A stretch of 64,000 nucleotides of DNA from Myxococcales bacterium. Lineage in GTDB: Bacteria > Myxococcota_A > Polyangia > Polyangiales > Ga0077539. Positions 9,126 through 18,395 of the stretch are shown here, piece by piece (the first letter of the stretch is position 1; every line of letters starts with the position of its first letter). Under the pieces are notes generated by a model. That model did no database searches. It was given only the letters and a program-made list of their open reading frames with translations, and was not told the DNA's origin. The position numbers were made by a program, and so were the translations under genes. The stretch covers positions 62,001 to 126,000 of the forward strand of contig JAEUKH010000023.1 in NCBI GenBank assembly GCA_016792845.1, written 5' to 3'.

Positions 9126-9386
9126 GTCGACGATCCTTCCCCGCCTCGCAGGGCAACTTTTGGAGGCGGAACTCTACCGAGCCCCTGCACCGTGTCAATG
9201 GCATCACCCAAACCACGAGCACACCCCGTGGCGCTGGTAGCGTCTCTGTAGCCGCAACCCAGACAGACATTCATGCGACCCGTAACCCGAAATTAACCAA
9301 CGGACACAGCCATACCCCGGATGCCCGCCCCCGCTCAAGATGACAACCGTGACGCACCCGCGCTGCGTCAGCGATGTACAGGGCCC

Positions 9387-10487
9387 TCACCACCGGAGCC
9401 CTGAGAGGCCGAACGCGGGAGAGGGCCCGCCCCGGGCCTCGCGGTCGTGGCTCGGGGGCTCGCGGCGGGCGCCGAAGAGGTAGCCCGCGACCCCGCCGCC
9501 GAGGGTGCAGAGCTCGACCGTGGCGAGGGCCGCCGGGCGCTGGTCGGCCTCGTAGAGCAAGAGGAGACTGATCGCCGTGCCGACCAGGGCGCCGCCGAGG
9601 GCGCCGAGGTCCATCCAGTGGACGCGGCCCGGGGTGGGGCGGAGGGCGTGGGTCGCGAAGGCCGCCGCGCCGGCGCCCAGGAGCTCACCCACGCCGAGCG
9701 CGAGCCCGAGGTGCGCGTCGCGCTGCAAGGCCAGGCCGGTGAGGAGCCCCAAAGCGCCGCCCCAGGCGCCTCCGGATTGCACGAACGAGGCGCTCCCGGG
9801 GCTCGGGTGCAGCGCGGCGTGGAGGCCGACCCCGAGGCCGAGGCCCACGGTGGCGCCGGCCCAGACCGCGGTCGCCGCATCGGCGGTGTCGAAGCCGTCG
9901 ACGTGACGCTGGAGCTGCAACGCGAGGCCGCCGCCGGCGAGGGTGCCGAGCACGAGGCCCGTGTTCAGCGAGGCCGTGAGCGAGGGGCTGACCGGGTGCG
10001 GACGGTCAAGCAAGAGCGCGCCCGCGAGCCCCGCGCCGGCGCCCACGAGGGGCAGCCACGCCGCGGCCCTGAGGTCGGTGATGCCGAGGCGCAAATCGGC
10101 GAAGACTCCCGTGCCGAGCCCGTAGCCCACCAGCGAGCCGTAGAGGGTGACCGCGCCCAAGGCGCTGCGGGGGTTCGCCTCGCGCGCGGGGGCCGCGGCG
10201 TCGCGGGCCAGGAGCTGATCGCTGAGCCGGGCCAGGGTCGCGAGGCCGGTGTTGCCGTCGCGCGAGAGCCTCCGCGCCGTGAGGGCCGCGTCGAGCCTGC
10301 GTTGCGCCTCACGGGGGCGATCGGCCACGAGGGCGGCGCTGGCTTCGTCGAGCACGGCCCGCTCGGAGGCGTCATCGGGGGGCGGCGCGGGGAGGCTCTC
10401 GGTTTGCGCGACGGGAGGGGTCTGGGCCCCGGCCGCGGCGCCCGCGAGCGAGAGCCCGAGGCCCCATACGAAAACCGCGCCCTTCAC
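9387..10487 (-). CDS. Polytopic Gly/Ala/Leu-rich membrane protein, unknown function
   Basis: Starting at GTG 10487, the 366-aa product has a signal peptide (GAVFVWGLGLSLAGAAAGAQ), a helical N-terminal segment (about residues 25-105, TPR-like), and then a series of Gly/Ala/Leu-rich hydrophobic stretches (LPLVGAGAGLAGALLL, TGLVLGTLAGGGLALQL, VGLGLGVGLHAALH, LGALGGALVGTAISLLLLY). It ends in Trp, so a multispanning or barrel-type envelope protein is possible. The GTG overlaps the stop of the upstream gene by 4 nt (GTGA), which decides the start. It is the last gene of a three-gene minus-strand operon. No known family recognised. Confidence 0.65.
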   Translation of the reverse strand: MKGAVFVWGLGLSLAGAAAGAQTPPVAQTESLPAPPPDDASERAVLDEASAALVADRPREAQRRLDAALTARRLSRDGNTGLATLARLSDQLLARDAAAPAREANPRSALGAVTLYGSLVGYGLGTGVFADLRLGITDLRAAAWLPLVGAGAGLAGALLLDRPHPVSPSLTASLNTGLVLGTLAGGGLALQLQRHVDGFDTADAATAVWAGATVGLGLGVGLHAALHPSPGSASFVQSGGAWGGALGLLTGLALQRDAHLGLALGVGELLGAGAAAFATHALRPTPGRVHWMDLGALGGALVGTAISLLLLYEADQRPAALATVELCTLGGGVAGYLFGARREPPSHDREARGGPSPAFGLSGLRW

Positions 10488-10915
10488 GACCCCAGGGCCC
10501 GATGCCACGTCAGGGTCACCCTGGCCTCGGCGTCTTCGTGCCCTTCGCCGAGGCACTCCAGGGCCGCCGCGCACCACCAGAGCGCCACCGTCGGCACCGG
10601 GTGGGGCTCGCCGTTGGCCCAACGTTGCTCGCGCACCCGGTCGAAGAGGCAGCGCAGGGCCGAGAGGGCCACGATCAGCGCAGGCGCCGCGTCGGGGGCG
10701 TGCTCGAGCGCCTCGTACGCCGCGCGGAGCCCCGCGGCGTGGTGTTCAAGCTCCTGGGCCTCGTCGGCGCCTGCGCACCACCGCGCGACGCTCGCGAGGG
10801 CGTCAGTGGGGGCCTCGTCGAAGGCGACCCCGTGGCGCTCAAGCTCTGCGAAAACCATTGTAATCACAACGCGTTGCGCGTCGATGCTCTGCTGCGGTGA
10901 GGGGCCCGGGGCCAT
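10484..10915 (-). CDS. Hypothetical alpha-helical protein
   Basis: A 143-aa soluble, acidic, Ala/Leu-rich protein with Trp and Cys pairs (SVARWCAG, TVALWWCAA) and no signal peptide or membrane segment. I recognise no family. It is the middle gene of a three-gene operon: the upstream lipoprotein gene ends 3 nt before its ATG, and its stop overlaps the GTG of the membrane-protein gene. A cytosolic partner for envelope proteins is possible but unproven. Confidence 0.6.
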   Translation of the reverse strand: MAPGPSPQQSIDAQRVVITMVFAELERHGVAFDEAPTDALASVARWCAGADEAQELEHHAAGLRAAYEALEHAPDAAPALIVALSALRCLFDRVREQRWANGEPHPVPTVALWWCAAALECLGEGHEDAEARVTLTWHRALGS

Positions 10916-10918
10916 CGC

Positions 10919-11602
10919 TCAGCGGCGGGTCGGGGGCGCACCCTCGGCGGCGCCCGCGAGGTCGAGCACGGGCCCGAGCCAGCACCAGTGACCCCCGAGG
11001 AAGGCCACGGGTTCGAGCACCAGCTCGGCCCCGGCGGCGTCGCGGAGCACGGCCCGCGAGAAGCGCACGGTGGGGCGGAGCTGCGCCTTGAGGGTGTTCA
11101 TCCGCGGGTCGAGGCCTGCCGCGGAGGGGCCGCCGACGGCCGCCCCGAGGGCGCTCTGGACGGCGACCGAGAGGGGCTCTCGGAGGCCGCCGAGGCGTTG
11201 GAGCATCACCTCGCGGGTGCCTTCGATGCGGTCGACGAGGGCGCGCCCGTGCTGGCGGCCTGCTGCGAAGGTGAGGGCCATCTCGACCCGCGCGAGGTCG
11301 GGGCTGAGCTCGTGGCGGCAGGCCTCGATGCCGCGCGCGTCGCGGCGCCCGGCTTCGTGCGCGCAGTGGGTCACGAAGCGTCGCAGGCCGTCGTCGGTGT
11401 CGGGGTAGCGCGACACGTCGCGGGCGGCGTTCATGATCGCGGCCTCGTCGCCGTCGTCTTCGAGGGCGAGGGGCGTCTGGGCGGGGGGCGCTGCGGGCGC
11501 CTGGGCGGGGGCCGTGCGGGTGGGCGCCGCCGCGCGAGACGCGCCGCGCGAGCAGGCCGCGAGAGAGAGCACCGACACCAGAGCGACACGGGCCACGTTC
11601 AC
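10919..11602 (-). CDS. Lipoprotein, unknown function
   Basis: From GTG 11602 the 227-aa product begins VNVARVALVSVLSLAAC, a compact type-II signal with lipobox LAAC, then an Ala/Pro/Thr-rich linker and a soluble domain. The pattern DTDDGLRRFVTHCAHEAGRRDARGIEACRHELSPD suggests disulfide-bonded helices. Internal GTG 11596 is an alternative start. The frame is open further upstream (to 11791) but that part overlaps the divergent aminopeptidase gene and lacks coding character. First gene of the three-gene operon. No family recognised. Confidence 0.65.
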   Translation of the reverse strand: MNVARVALVSVLSLAACSRGASRAAAPTRTAPAQAPAAPPAQTPLALEDDGDEAAIMNAARDVSRYPDTDDGLRRFVTHCAHEAGRRDARGIEACRHELSPDLARVEMALTFAAGRQHGRALVDRIEGTREVMLQRLGGLREPLSVAVQSALGAAVGGPSAAGLDPRMNTLKAQLRPTVRFSRAVLRDAAGAELVLEPVAFLGGHWCWLGPVLDLAGAAEGAPPTRR

Positions 11603-11708
11603 GGCGCCGAGGGTAGTCGCTTTGGGCCCCCGCGCAATGCCCTTCGCGCGGCCTGTGGTGCGAGAGCGATTGACACCGCCGCCTCGGACGGCGCACACGA
11701 TCACGGTC

Positions 11709-12998
11709 ATGGGTTGTACCGACGCCGATGCCCAGGGTCTGATTGGTTTTGTTGACGCCTCGCCTTCGCCGCGGCACGCCGCGCAGGCCATCGTCGAGGC
11801 CCTGGTCGCTGCGGGCTTTCAAGAGCTCTCGCTCCGCGCGCCGCGGTGGCAGCTTGGGGTCGGGGGCTTCTTCGTGGCGCGGGGCGCGACGGTGATCGCG
11901 TGGCGGCTCCGGGGCCTCGCGGTGACGCGCTTCGCGGCGGTGGGGGCGCACACAGATTCGCCCAATTTGAGGCTGAAACCGCGGGCTCCGTATGTGAACG
12001 AGGGCTGCCTCCAGTTCGGCGTCGAGGTCTACGGCGGCGCGCTGTGGAACTCGTGGCTCGACCGCGACCTCGGCCTCGCGGGGGCCGTCCAGACTGACGA
12101 CGGCCGCTCGCATCTTGTGCGCGTTCAGAAGCCGCTCGCGCGGGTCACGCAGCTCGCCATTCACCTCGACCGCACGGTCAACGAGCAGGGCCTGAAGCTG
12201 AACCCGCAGCTCCACCTCGCGCCGCTTTGGGGCGTGGCGCGCAAAGAGACCGACGCCGCGGCCGAGTTTCATGAGCTCATCGCCCGCGCCGCGGGGGTCG
12301 AGGCCGGGCGCCTCGTCGGGCACGACCTCTCGCTCTTTGACCTCACGCCGTCGACCTTGGGCGGGCTCGGCGACACGCTGGTGTTCGCGCCGCGGCTCGA
12401 CAACCTCGCGTCGTGCCATGCGGGGCTCGCGGCGCTGCTCGACCCGACGGTGGCCGACGGCCCTGCCGACAGCGTGCCGATGGTGGCGTGCTTCGACCAC
12501 GAAGAGATCGGCTCGGCGAGCGCCGACGGCGCCGACGGCGTGCTGCTCGGCACGGTGATCGAGCGCGTCGTCGCCACCCTCGGCGGGAGCCGCGAGGCCT
12601 ACCACGCCGCGGTGGCGTCGAGCCTGATGCTCTCGGCCGACATGTCGCACGCGGTGCACCCCAACTACGCCGACAAGCACGAGCCGCGGCACAAGCCCTT
12701 CTTCGGTCAGGGGCCGGTGCTCAAGAGCAACGTGAACATGCGCTACGCCACCACGCCCGAGACCGCCGGCGTGCTGCGCGCCCTCGCGCGTCGAAACGGG
12801 CTGCCGTTGCAAGACTTTGTGACCCGCACCGACCTCGGCTGCGGGTCGACCATCGGGCCCATCACGGCGTCGCGCCTGGGCATGCCCGTGGTCGACCTCG
12901 GGGCGCCGATGCTGTCGATGCATTCGGCCCGCGAGTGCATGGCCGCGGCCGATCAGGCGTCGTATTGCGCGCTCCTTCGTGCGCATTTGCTCGCCTGA
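11709..12998 (+). CDS. apeB: M18 family (aspartyl) aminopeptidase
   Basis: At 429 aa the length matches M18 enzymes. Metal-site and catalytic landmarks are in order: GAHTDSPNLRLKP (His ligand), then APRLDNLASC (bridging Asp), VACFDHEEIGS (catalytic Glu pair), LSADMSHAVHPNY (Asp/His) and, near the C-terminus, APMLSMHSARECM (final His). These dinuclear zinc exopeptidases remove N-terminal residues, often acidic, from peptides in the cytosol. I chose ATG 11709 because the family N-terminus (a helix followed by FVDASPSPRHAA) begins right after it. Divergent from the lipoprotein operon with 106 nt between. Confidence 0.92.
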   Translation: MGCTDADAQGLIGFVDASPSPRHAAQAIVEALVAAGFQELSLRAPRWQLGVGGFFVARGATVIAWRLRGLAVTRFAAVGAHTDSPNLRLKPRAPYVNEGCLQFGVEVYGGALWNSWLDRDLGLAGAVQTDDGRSHLVRVQKPLARVTQLAIHLDRTVNEQGLKLNPQLHLAPLWGVARKETDAAAEFHELIARAAGVEAGRLVGHDLSLFDLTPSTLGGLGDTLVFAPRLDNLASCHAGLAALLDPTVADGPADSVPMVACFDHEEIGSASADGADGVLLGTVIERVVATLGGSREAYHAAVASSLMLSADMSHAVHPNYADKHEPRHKPFFGQGPVLKSNVNMRYATTPETAGVLRALARRNGLPLQDFVTRTDLGCGSTIGPITASRLGMPVVDLGAPMLSMHSARECMAAADQASYCALLRAHLLA

Positions 12999-13077
12999 GG
13001 GGCTTTGACGCAAAGTGCGCCCCGGTGAGCGTGAGCCGGGGTAGAGTCTCGCCGAGCAGACGTACACCGAGGGCATC

Positions 13078-13965
13078 GTGGACTTACAATCCCAGTATCT
13101 TGCGATGGTCGGCAGCACCATCGACGGCAAGTACCGACTCGACGCGCTGGTGGGCCACGGCTCGTCGGGGGCGGTGTACCGCGCGACCAACATCTGGGCC
13201 GGGCGCGAGTGCGCGGTGAAGGTCTTTCAGTACGACGGCGAGCACCGCGAGCTGGCGCTGCAGCGCTTCGTGCGCGAGGCGCAGGTCTGCAACCGCGTGC
13301 GCCGCGAGGGCCGCGTTCACCCGCATGTGGTCGACTGCCTCGACGTGGGGCGCGACGGCAGCACCGGGGTGTTCTTCACGGTGCAAGAGTTTCTGACGGG
13401 GCAGACCCTCGACGCGCACCTCCAGAGCTTGCCCGGGCGGCGGCTCGCGGTGGGCCCGGCGGTGAGCCTTCTCTTGCCCGTGATCGACGCCATCGCGTGC
13501 GCCCACGAGGCCGGGGTGGTGCACCGCGACCTGAAGCCCGAGAACATCTTCCTGGTCAACCTCGGCGACGGTGTGACGCCGAAGGTGCTCGATTTCGGCA
13601 TCGCCCAGCTCTCAGACGCGCGCTTGACCCGGGCCCGCGACATCCTGGGCACGCCCTCGTACATGGCCCCCGAGTCTTTCATGGATGCTTCGCGGGTCGA
13701 CGCGCGGGCCGACATTTGGGCGCTCGGGGTGATTCTCTACGAGTGCGTGTCGGGCAAGACGCCCTTCGGCCAAGGTGCGCCGACGCTCCTCGCGGTGATG
13801 ACCGAGATCGCCACCCGGGAGCCCCCGTCGCTGGAGGCCGCGGGGCTGATGCACGGGCCCATGTGGCAGGTCGTCCGGCGCTGCCTTCAGAAAGACCAGG
13901 AGCAGCGGTACGCGAACGCGCGGAGCCTCAAAGACGCGCTCGACCAGCTGTTTTTTTCGATCTGA
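13078..13965 (+). CDS. Soluble eukaryotic-type Ser/Thr protein kinase
   Basis: The 295-aa protein is essentially only a kinase domain. It shows the glycine loop (VGHGSSGAVY, about residues 25-34), the ATP-anchoring Lys in CAVKVF, the catalytic loop HRDLKPENIFLVN (His about residue 148), DFGIAQLSD, and GTPSYMAPESF of the activation segment, plus ADIWALGVILYEC. All key residues are intact, so activity is likely. No transmembrane or sensor domain follows, unlike PknB-type kinases, so it should be cytosolic. The GTG at 13078 is used as start; ATG 13105 is an alternative just before the kinase core. The next gene, a secreted penicillin-acylase-like protein, begins 71 nt downstream in the same direction. 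Confidence 0.9.
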   Translation: MDLQSQYLAMVGSTIDGKYRLDALVGHGSSGAVYRATNIWAGRECAVKVFQYDGEHRELALQRFVREAQVCNRVRREGRVHPHVVDCLDVGRDGSTGVFFTVQEFLTGQTLDAHLQSLPGRRLAVGPAVSLLLPVIDAIACAHEAGVVHRDLKPENIFLVNLGDGVTPKVLDFGIAQLSDARLTRARDILGTPSYMAPESFMDASRVDARADIWALGVILYECVSGKTPFGQGAPTLLAVMTEIATREPPSLEAAGLMHGPMWQVVRRCLQKDQEQRYANARSLKDALDQLFFSI

Positions 13966-14036
13966 GTTTCGACCGCGGCGGGCTGCGCCAGCATCGGGGT
14001 TGACGGAGCCTTTGAAGCGGGCACCAATGCGGCCCG

Positions 14037-17000
14037 ATGAATCAGCTTCGCAAGCTCTGGGTGGTGGGCGCGCTCTGGGGCGCGATGGGGTGTTCGAGCG
14101 CGACGCCGCCTGCGGCGGACGCCGGGGCCGATGCCGCCGCGGGCGATGCGACGCCGGTCGATGCCGGGCCCGTCGACGCGCCGCGCCCTGCCGACGGGGG
14201 CCTCGATTCGGTGCCCTTGCAGAGCACCATCACCCTCGCGGGGCTCTCGGGCGAGGCGCAGGTGCTCTACACCGAGGGGGGCGTTCCGCACGTTTATGCG
14301 CGCAACGAAGACGACCTCTACCGAGTGCTCGGGTTCGTCGTGGCCCGCGATCGGTACTTCATGATGGATCTCGGCCGTCGCCTGGCCCTCGGCACCATCT
14401 CGGGCCTCTTCGGCGACGCCGCCCTCGGCACCGATTTGGAGAGCCGCGGCACGGGGATGCGCCATGTGACCGAGCAGCTCGTGGCCTCGCTCGACGCGCG
14501 CTTCGCCCAGCGGCTCGACGCCTACGCCGCGGGCATCAACGCCTACGTCGCGGCGGTGCGGGCGAACCAGGCCTTCGCGCCGAGCGAGTATCAGCTCGCG
14601 GCGCCCTTACTCGGGCGCTCGAACGCGGGCGCGCTGATGGAGACCTTCGACCGTCGCGACGTGGCCGCGATGCTGACGACGTTTCTGTATCAATCGGGCT
14701 TCGAGACCGACGACGTGGGGCGCACGGCGGCGCTGGCGCGGTTGCCGGGTGACTTCAGCGGCCAAGCCCTGGCGGCGCTCCGACAGGCCGGGGTCTTGCC
14801 CGACATTTGGAACCGTCTCGCGCAGCCCGCCCTTTCGAGCAGCTCGCGCGCTGGGTTCGGGCTTGAGACGGCCATGACGGCCAACCGGCTCGGGCCCATG
14901 GGCGACCGCGGGTCGGTGCTTCCGCCGCCGCTGGAGACGGGCCCTGAGCGCCTCGGCCCGGGCCACGCGCTGCGGGTGCCGGCGCAGACCCTCGACACCC
15001 TCCGGAGCACCCTCGACCGCATCGAAAATCGGCTCCTCCGCTCGGAGGATGAAGGCTTCGGTTCGAACGCCTGGGCGGTGATGGGGCGGCACACCCGTGA
15101 TGGGTCTGCGCTCCTCGCGGGTGATGGGCACTTGCCGCTGACCATCCCGACCTTGTTCTACCAGGTGGGCCTCGACACGGCGCTCCTCGGGGGCGGCGAC
15201 GTGCACCAGGTCGGCATCATGCTGCCCCTCGCGCCTGCCCTGGCGATGGGCACCAACGGCCGCGTGGCGTGGTCGTTTACGCAGTTGGGGGGCGACATCA
15301 CCGACTGGTATCGCGAGGAGGTCTTGCTCGACGCCAACGGCTTGCCGCGGGCCACGCGCTTCATGGGGCAAGAGCGCCCGCTGACCCGGGTCGATGAGCA
15401 GTACGCCGTCGCCAACGTGCCGGCGCTGATGAGCGTGGGGCGCACCGAGACGGTGACCCGCTGGGTGACCTTCGACGGGCGCTTCTTGACGGCCATCGAG
15501 GGGCGCAGGCCCGCGGCCAATGAGCCGCTCCAGCCTGGCGAGTCGCGGGTGAAGATGCTCGGGCAAGAGATCGTGCCGGGCGACACCGACCGCGACGGGG
15601 TGGTGACGGCGGTGAGCTTTGACTATGTGCTCTTCTCGCCCGCGCCGTTCATGCGCGCCTTCGATGGCTTCGCGAAGGCCAACAACGTCAACGAGTTTCG
15701 CGAGGCGAGCCGCGCCCTTGGGGGGCTCTCGCTCAACCAGATCGCCGCCGACGCGCAAGGCTCGGTGTACTACTCGGGCTATCAGTCGGTGCCGTGTCGG
15801 GGGTACCTCCCGCGGGCCGAAGATCGGAGCTGGGTACGCGGCGCAGACCCGCGGCTGCTGCTCGACGGCACGCGGTACGGCGGGTTTCACATCCCGTATC
15901 GCGACGGCGCGATCGATCACGCGCCGGGCGCCGCCGACCCGTACCAGTGCGCGATCAGGCTCGAACAGACGCCCGCGGCGCTCGACCCCGCGCGCGGGTA
16001 CGTGATGACCGCGAACAACGAGCCCGGGCCCATCACCGCCGACAACTCGGTCACCAACGACCCGCTCTACATCGGCGGCCCCTGGGGCGACGGCTTTCGC
16101 GGCGCCCGCATCGACACTCTGCTCACCGCGGGGGTGGCCGCGCGCACCCTCGACGAGGAGGCCATGGCGACGCTCCAGGCCGACAGCCACTCGAACCTCG
16201 GCGAGGTGTTCGTGCCGGTGTTGCTTGCCGCGATCGAGCGGGCCAAGCAGGCGTCGCGGGGTAGCCCCGCCGAGGGCTCGGTCGAGGCGCGGTTGGCGCT
16301 CGCGTACACCGCCCATCAAGCCGACTACGACGAGGTGGCCGGGCGGCTCACGGCCTGGGCCGCGTCGGGGTACCAGACCGACAGCGGCGTCGAGACCTTC
16401 TACCATACGCTGCGTGAGGGCGAGGGGGCGCGGAGCGTCGCGACGACGGTGTACAACACCTGGGTGGGGCGCTTCGTGCGCGGAGTCTTCGACGACGAGC
16501 GCTTGCCTGAGGGGGTCTTCGACGACGGCAACACGTCGCGTATCCGCACGCTGCGCTTGATGCTCGACGCGCGCGGTGAGAACCGCACCATGCTCGGCTC
16601 GTACAACCCCGCGACCCGAGAGAGCGCCTACTTTGATGTGTTGGGCACGAGCGTGATCGAGACCAGCGATGAGGTCGCGCTGACGGCCCTCGACGCGGCC
16701 ATCACCTACCTCCGCAGCGCGCCCACGGGGCCCGGCCAGGGCGGCTACGGCACCCGCGAGTGGGACGCCTTCCGCTGGGGGCTGCGGCACCATGTGCGCT
16801 TTGACAGCATCGTGTCGAGCTTCCTCGGGGGCGACAACCCCCTCGGGGCGATCACCAATCAGTTTAGTATTACGCCCGCGCGGCTCGCGCTGGCCCCGAA
16901 CCTCAGCGGCGACGACCCGCGGCGCACCCTGCCGGGCTTCCCCCGCCCGGGCGACCAATGGGGCGTCGACGCGGCCAACTCGGGCCTCGGCGGCGAGCGC

Positions 17001-17234
17001 TTCACCTTCGGCTCTGGCCCGACCTACCGCATGGTGTTCGCGCTGCGCCCGAGCGGGCCCGCGGCGACGACGGGTCGCAACGTGATCCCCGGGGGGCAAT
17101 CGGGCCTCCGCACCTCGCCCAACTTCGACGACCAGGTGCAGCTCTGGCTCGGCAATCGCGCGCTGCCCGTACAGTTTACGGCCCGCGGGGTGATCGACGC
17201 CGCGCAGCGCCGCGAGGTCTTCCGCGCACCGTAG
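14037..17234 (+). CDS. Penicillin acylase family (S45, Ntn-hydrolase) lipoprotein
   Basis: A 1065-aa precursor with a lipobox (GAMGC, Cys19), an Ala/Asp/Pro linker, and an acylase alpha-region that reads VYTEGGVPHVYARNEDDLYRVLGFV-like sequence (split here: LYTEGGVPHVYARNED, then FVVARDRYFMMDLGRR). The autoprocessing site is visible as EGFGSNAWAVMG: cleavage before Ser343 would free the N-terminal nucleophile of the beta chain. LLAGDGHLPL and MLPLAPALAMGTNGRVAW follow as in the family. Members hydrolyse amide bonds of beta-lactams, acyl-homoserine lactones or peptides; the substrate cannot be read from sequence. It is probably an outer- or inner-membrane-anchored periplasmic enzyme. It ends at TAG, 15 nt from convergent rseP. 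Confidence 0.88.
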   Translation: MNQLRKLWVVGALWGAMGCSSATPPAADAGADAAAGDATPVDAGPVDAPRPADGGLDSVPLQSTITLAGLSGEAQVLYTEGGVPHVYARNEDDLYRVLGFVVARDRYFMMDLGRRLALGTISGLFGDAALGTDLESRGTGMRHVTEQLVASLDARFAQRLDAYAAGINAYVAAVRANQAFAPSEYQLAAPLLGRSNAGALMETFDRRDVAAMLTTFLYQSGFETDDVGRTAALARLPGDFSGQALAALRQAGVLPDIWNRLAQPALSSSSRAGFGLETAMTANRLGPMGDRGSVLPPPLETGPERLGPGHALRVPAQTLDTLRSTLDRIENRLLRSEDEGFGSNAWAVMGRHTRDGSALLAGDGHLPLTIPTLFYQVGLDTALLGGGDVHQVGIMLPLAPALAMGTNGRVAWSFTQLGGDITDWYREEVLLDANGLPRATRFMGQERPLTRVDEQYAVANVPALMSVGRTETVTRWVTFDGRFLTAIEGRRPAANEPLQPGESRVKMLGQEIVPGDTDRDGVVTAVSFDYVLFSPAPFMRAFDGFAKANNVNEFREASRALGGLSLNQIAADAQGSVYYSGYQSVPCRGYLPRAEDRSWVRGADPRLLLDGTRYGGFHIPYRDGAIDHAPGAADPYQCAIRLEQTPAALDPARGYVMTANNEPGPITADNSVTNDPLYIGGPWGDGFRGARIDTLLTAGVAARTLDEEAMATLQADSHSNLGEVFVPVLLAAIERAKQASRGSPAEGSVEARLALAYTAHQADYDEVAGRLTAWAASGYQTDSGVETFYHTLREGEGARSVATTVYNTWVGRFVRGVFDDERLPEGVFDDGNTSRIRTLRLMLDARGENRTMLGSYNPATRESAYFDVLGTSVIETSDEVALTALDAAITYLRSAPTGPGQGGYGTREWDAFRWGLRHHVRFDSIVSSFLGGDNPLGAITNQFSITPARLALAPNLSGDDPRRTLPGFPRPGDQWGVDAANSGLGGERFTFGSGPTYRMVFALRPSGPAATTGRNVIPGGQSGLRTSPNFDDQVQLWLGNRALPVQFTARGVIDAAQRREVFRAP

Positions 17235-17249
17235 CGCGCGCCGCCGGGG

Positions 17250-18284
17250 TCAGTGTCGAACGATGTTGAAAATGTCGTTCACGAAGATCACCGCCGAGAG
17301 AGCCAAGAGCGCCATCATCGACACGGTGGTGGCGCGCTCTTCGAACCGCGCCGAGGGCTTGCGCCGCAAGAGCATCTCGTACCCGAGAAAGATCATCCGG
17401 CCGCCGTCGAGGGCGGGCACCGGCAGGAGGTTGAAGAAGAACAGCGCCAACGAGATGATCGCGAAGACGTCGAGGGCGTGACGCACCGAGTGTTGCGCGA
17501 CCTGGGCGGTCTCGTAGACGATCCGCACCGGGCCCATCATCTGCGGCCGCTCGCGCCCGCGGAGCATCCGGCCGATGGCCTTGACCTGCTCGACCGTGAG
17601 CCGCGCCGGAGCCACCAGGGTCTGCCGCACGATCAAGCGCAGGGGCACGGGCTCGTTGGCCTCGGCGGCGCTGCCGCGGATGCCCAGACGCCATTGGTGG
17701 CGTTCGGCGTCCATCCGGGCGGCGGGGCGGGCCTCGACGATTTCGTTGCCGCGTCGCACCCGCACCGCAAGGGGACGCCCGGCCGAGCTCTGCACCGCGT
17801 CGATGAGCTCAGAGAAATTGCTCGGGGCCGTGTCGCCCACGCGGAGCACCACGTCGTTGGGGCGCAACCCGGCCACCGCGGCGGGGCTCCCGGGCTCGAT
17901 CTGGCCGATCACCGGGCGGTTGACGCCGCCGAAGAACAGCACGCCAAAAATAATGAGCGACGCGGCGAGGTAGTTGGCCAACGGGCCCGCGGCGATGGTG
18001 AACAAGCGGCCGAGGGCCGAGGCGTTCTGGTAGCTCCCTCGGTCGTGCGGGTCGACGGCCTCTGAGGGGCTCATCCCCGCGATCTGGACGTAGGCCAGCA
18101 CGGGGATCGCCGCGAGCTGAAACAGGGTCTCGCTGCCCTTTGGGCGCCAGCGCGCGATCACCGGGCCGAAGCCGATCGAGAACACCTTGACCCGCATCCC
18201 GAAGGCCCGGGCCACTAGGTAGTGCCCGAGCTCGTGGATGAAGACCAACACCGAGAGCGCCACAATCACTACCAGGTATCGCAT
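17250..18284 (-). CDS. rseP: RseP-type site-2 protease (M50, zinc metalloprotease)
   Basis: A 344-aa membrane protease: HELGH at residues 17-21 in the first membrane helix supplies the zinc His pair and Glu, and NLLPVPALDGGRM near residue 285 supplies the third ligand (Asp). A single PDZ domain lies between (IGQIEPGSPAAVAGLRPNDVVLRVGD). E. coli RseP is about 450 aa with two PDZ domains, so this is the shorter one-PDZ form. These enzymes cut anti-sigma factors or remnant signal peptides within the membrane. The ATG at 18284 directly precedes the first hydrophobic helix. Divergent from the transglutaminase-like gene. Confidence 0.93.
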   Translation of the reverse strand: MRYLVVIVALSVLVFIHELGHYLVARAFGMRVKVFSIGFGPVIARWRPKGSETLFQLAAIPVLAYVQIAGMSPSEAVDPHDRGSYQNASALGRLFTIAAGPLANYLAASLIIFGVLFFGGVNRPVIGQIEPGSPAAVAGLRPNDVVLRVGDTAPSNFSELIDAVQSSAGRPLAVRVRRGNEIVEARPAARMDAERHQWRLGIRGSAAEANEPVPLRLIVRQTLVAPARLTVEQVKAIGRMLRGRERPQMMGPVRIVYETAQVAQHSVRHALDVFAIISLALFFFNLLPVPALDGGRMIFLGYEMLLRRKPSARFEERATTVSMMALLALSAVIFVNDIFNIVRH

Positions 18285-18395
18285 CGTGCTTTCGTGCCAA
18301 CACTACCCCGAAAGCTTGGAACCTGCCGCTCCCCATTGCGGTCGAAGTGTGACTGCGACATGGTGAAGGTACGCCCGGTGAGCTTCAGAGGCCCG

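Noticed and set aside
9126..9386. Possible small gene in the gap upstream of the secreted coiled-coil gene
   Set aside because: Plus-strand frames here are short, overlap the neighbour and lack a start signal; the gap more likely holds the promoter.
9447..10991. Long plus-strand frame opposite the three-gene hypothetical operon
   Set aside because: Repetitive Glu/Ala/Arg/Gly composition without motifs; the minus-strand genes have signal peptides and 4-nt overlaps.
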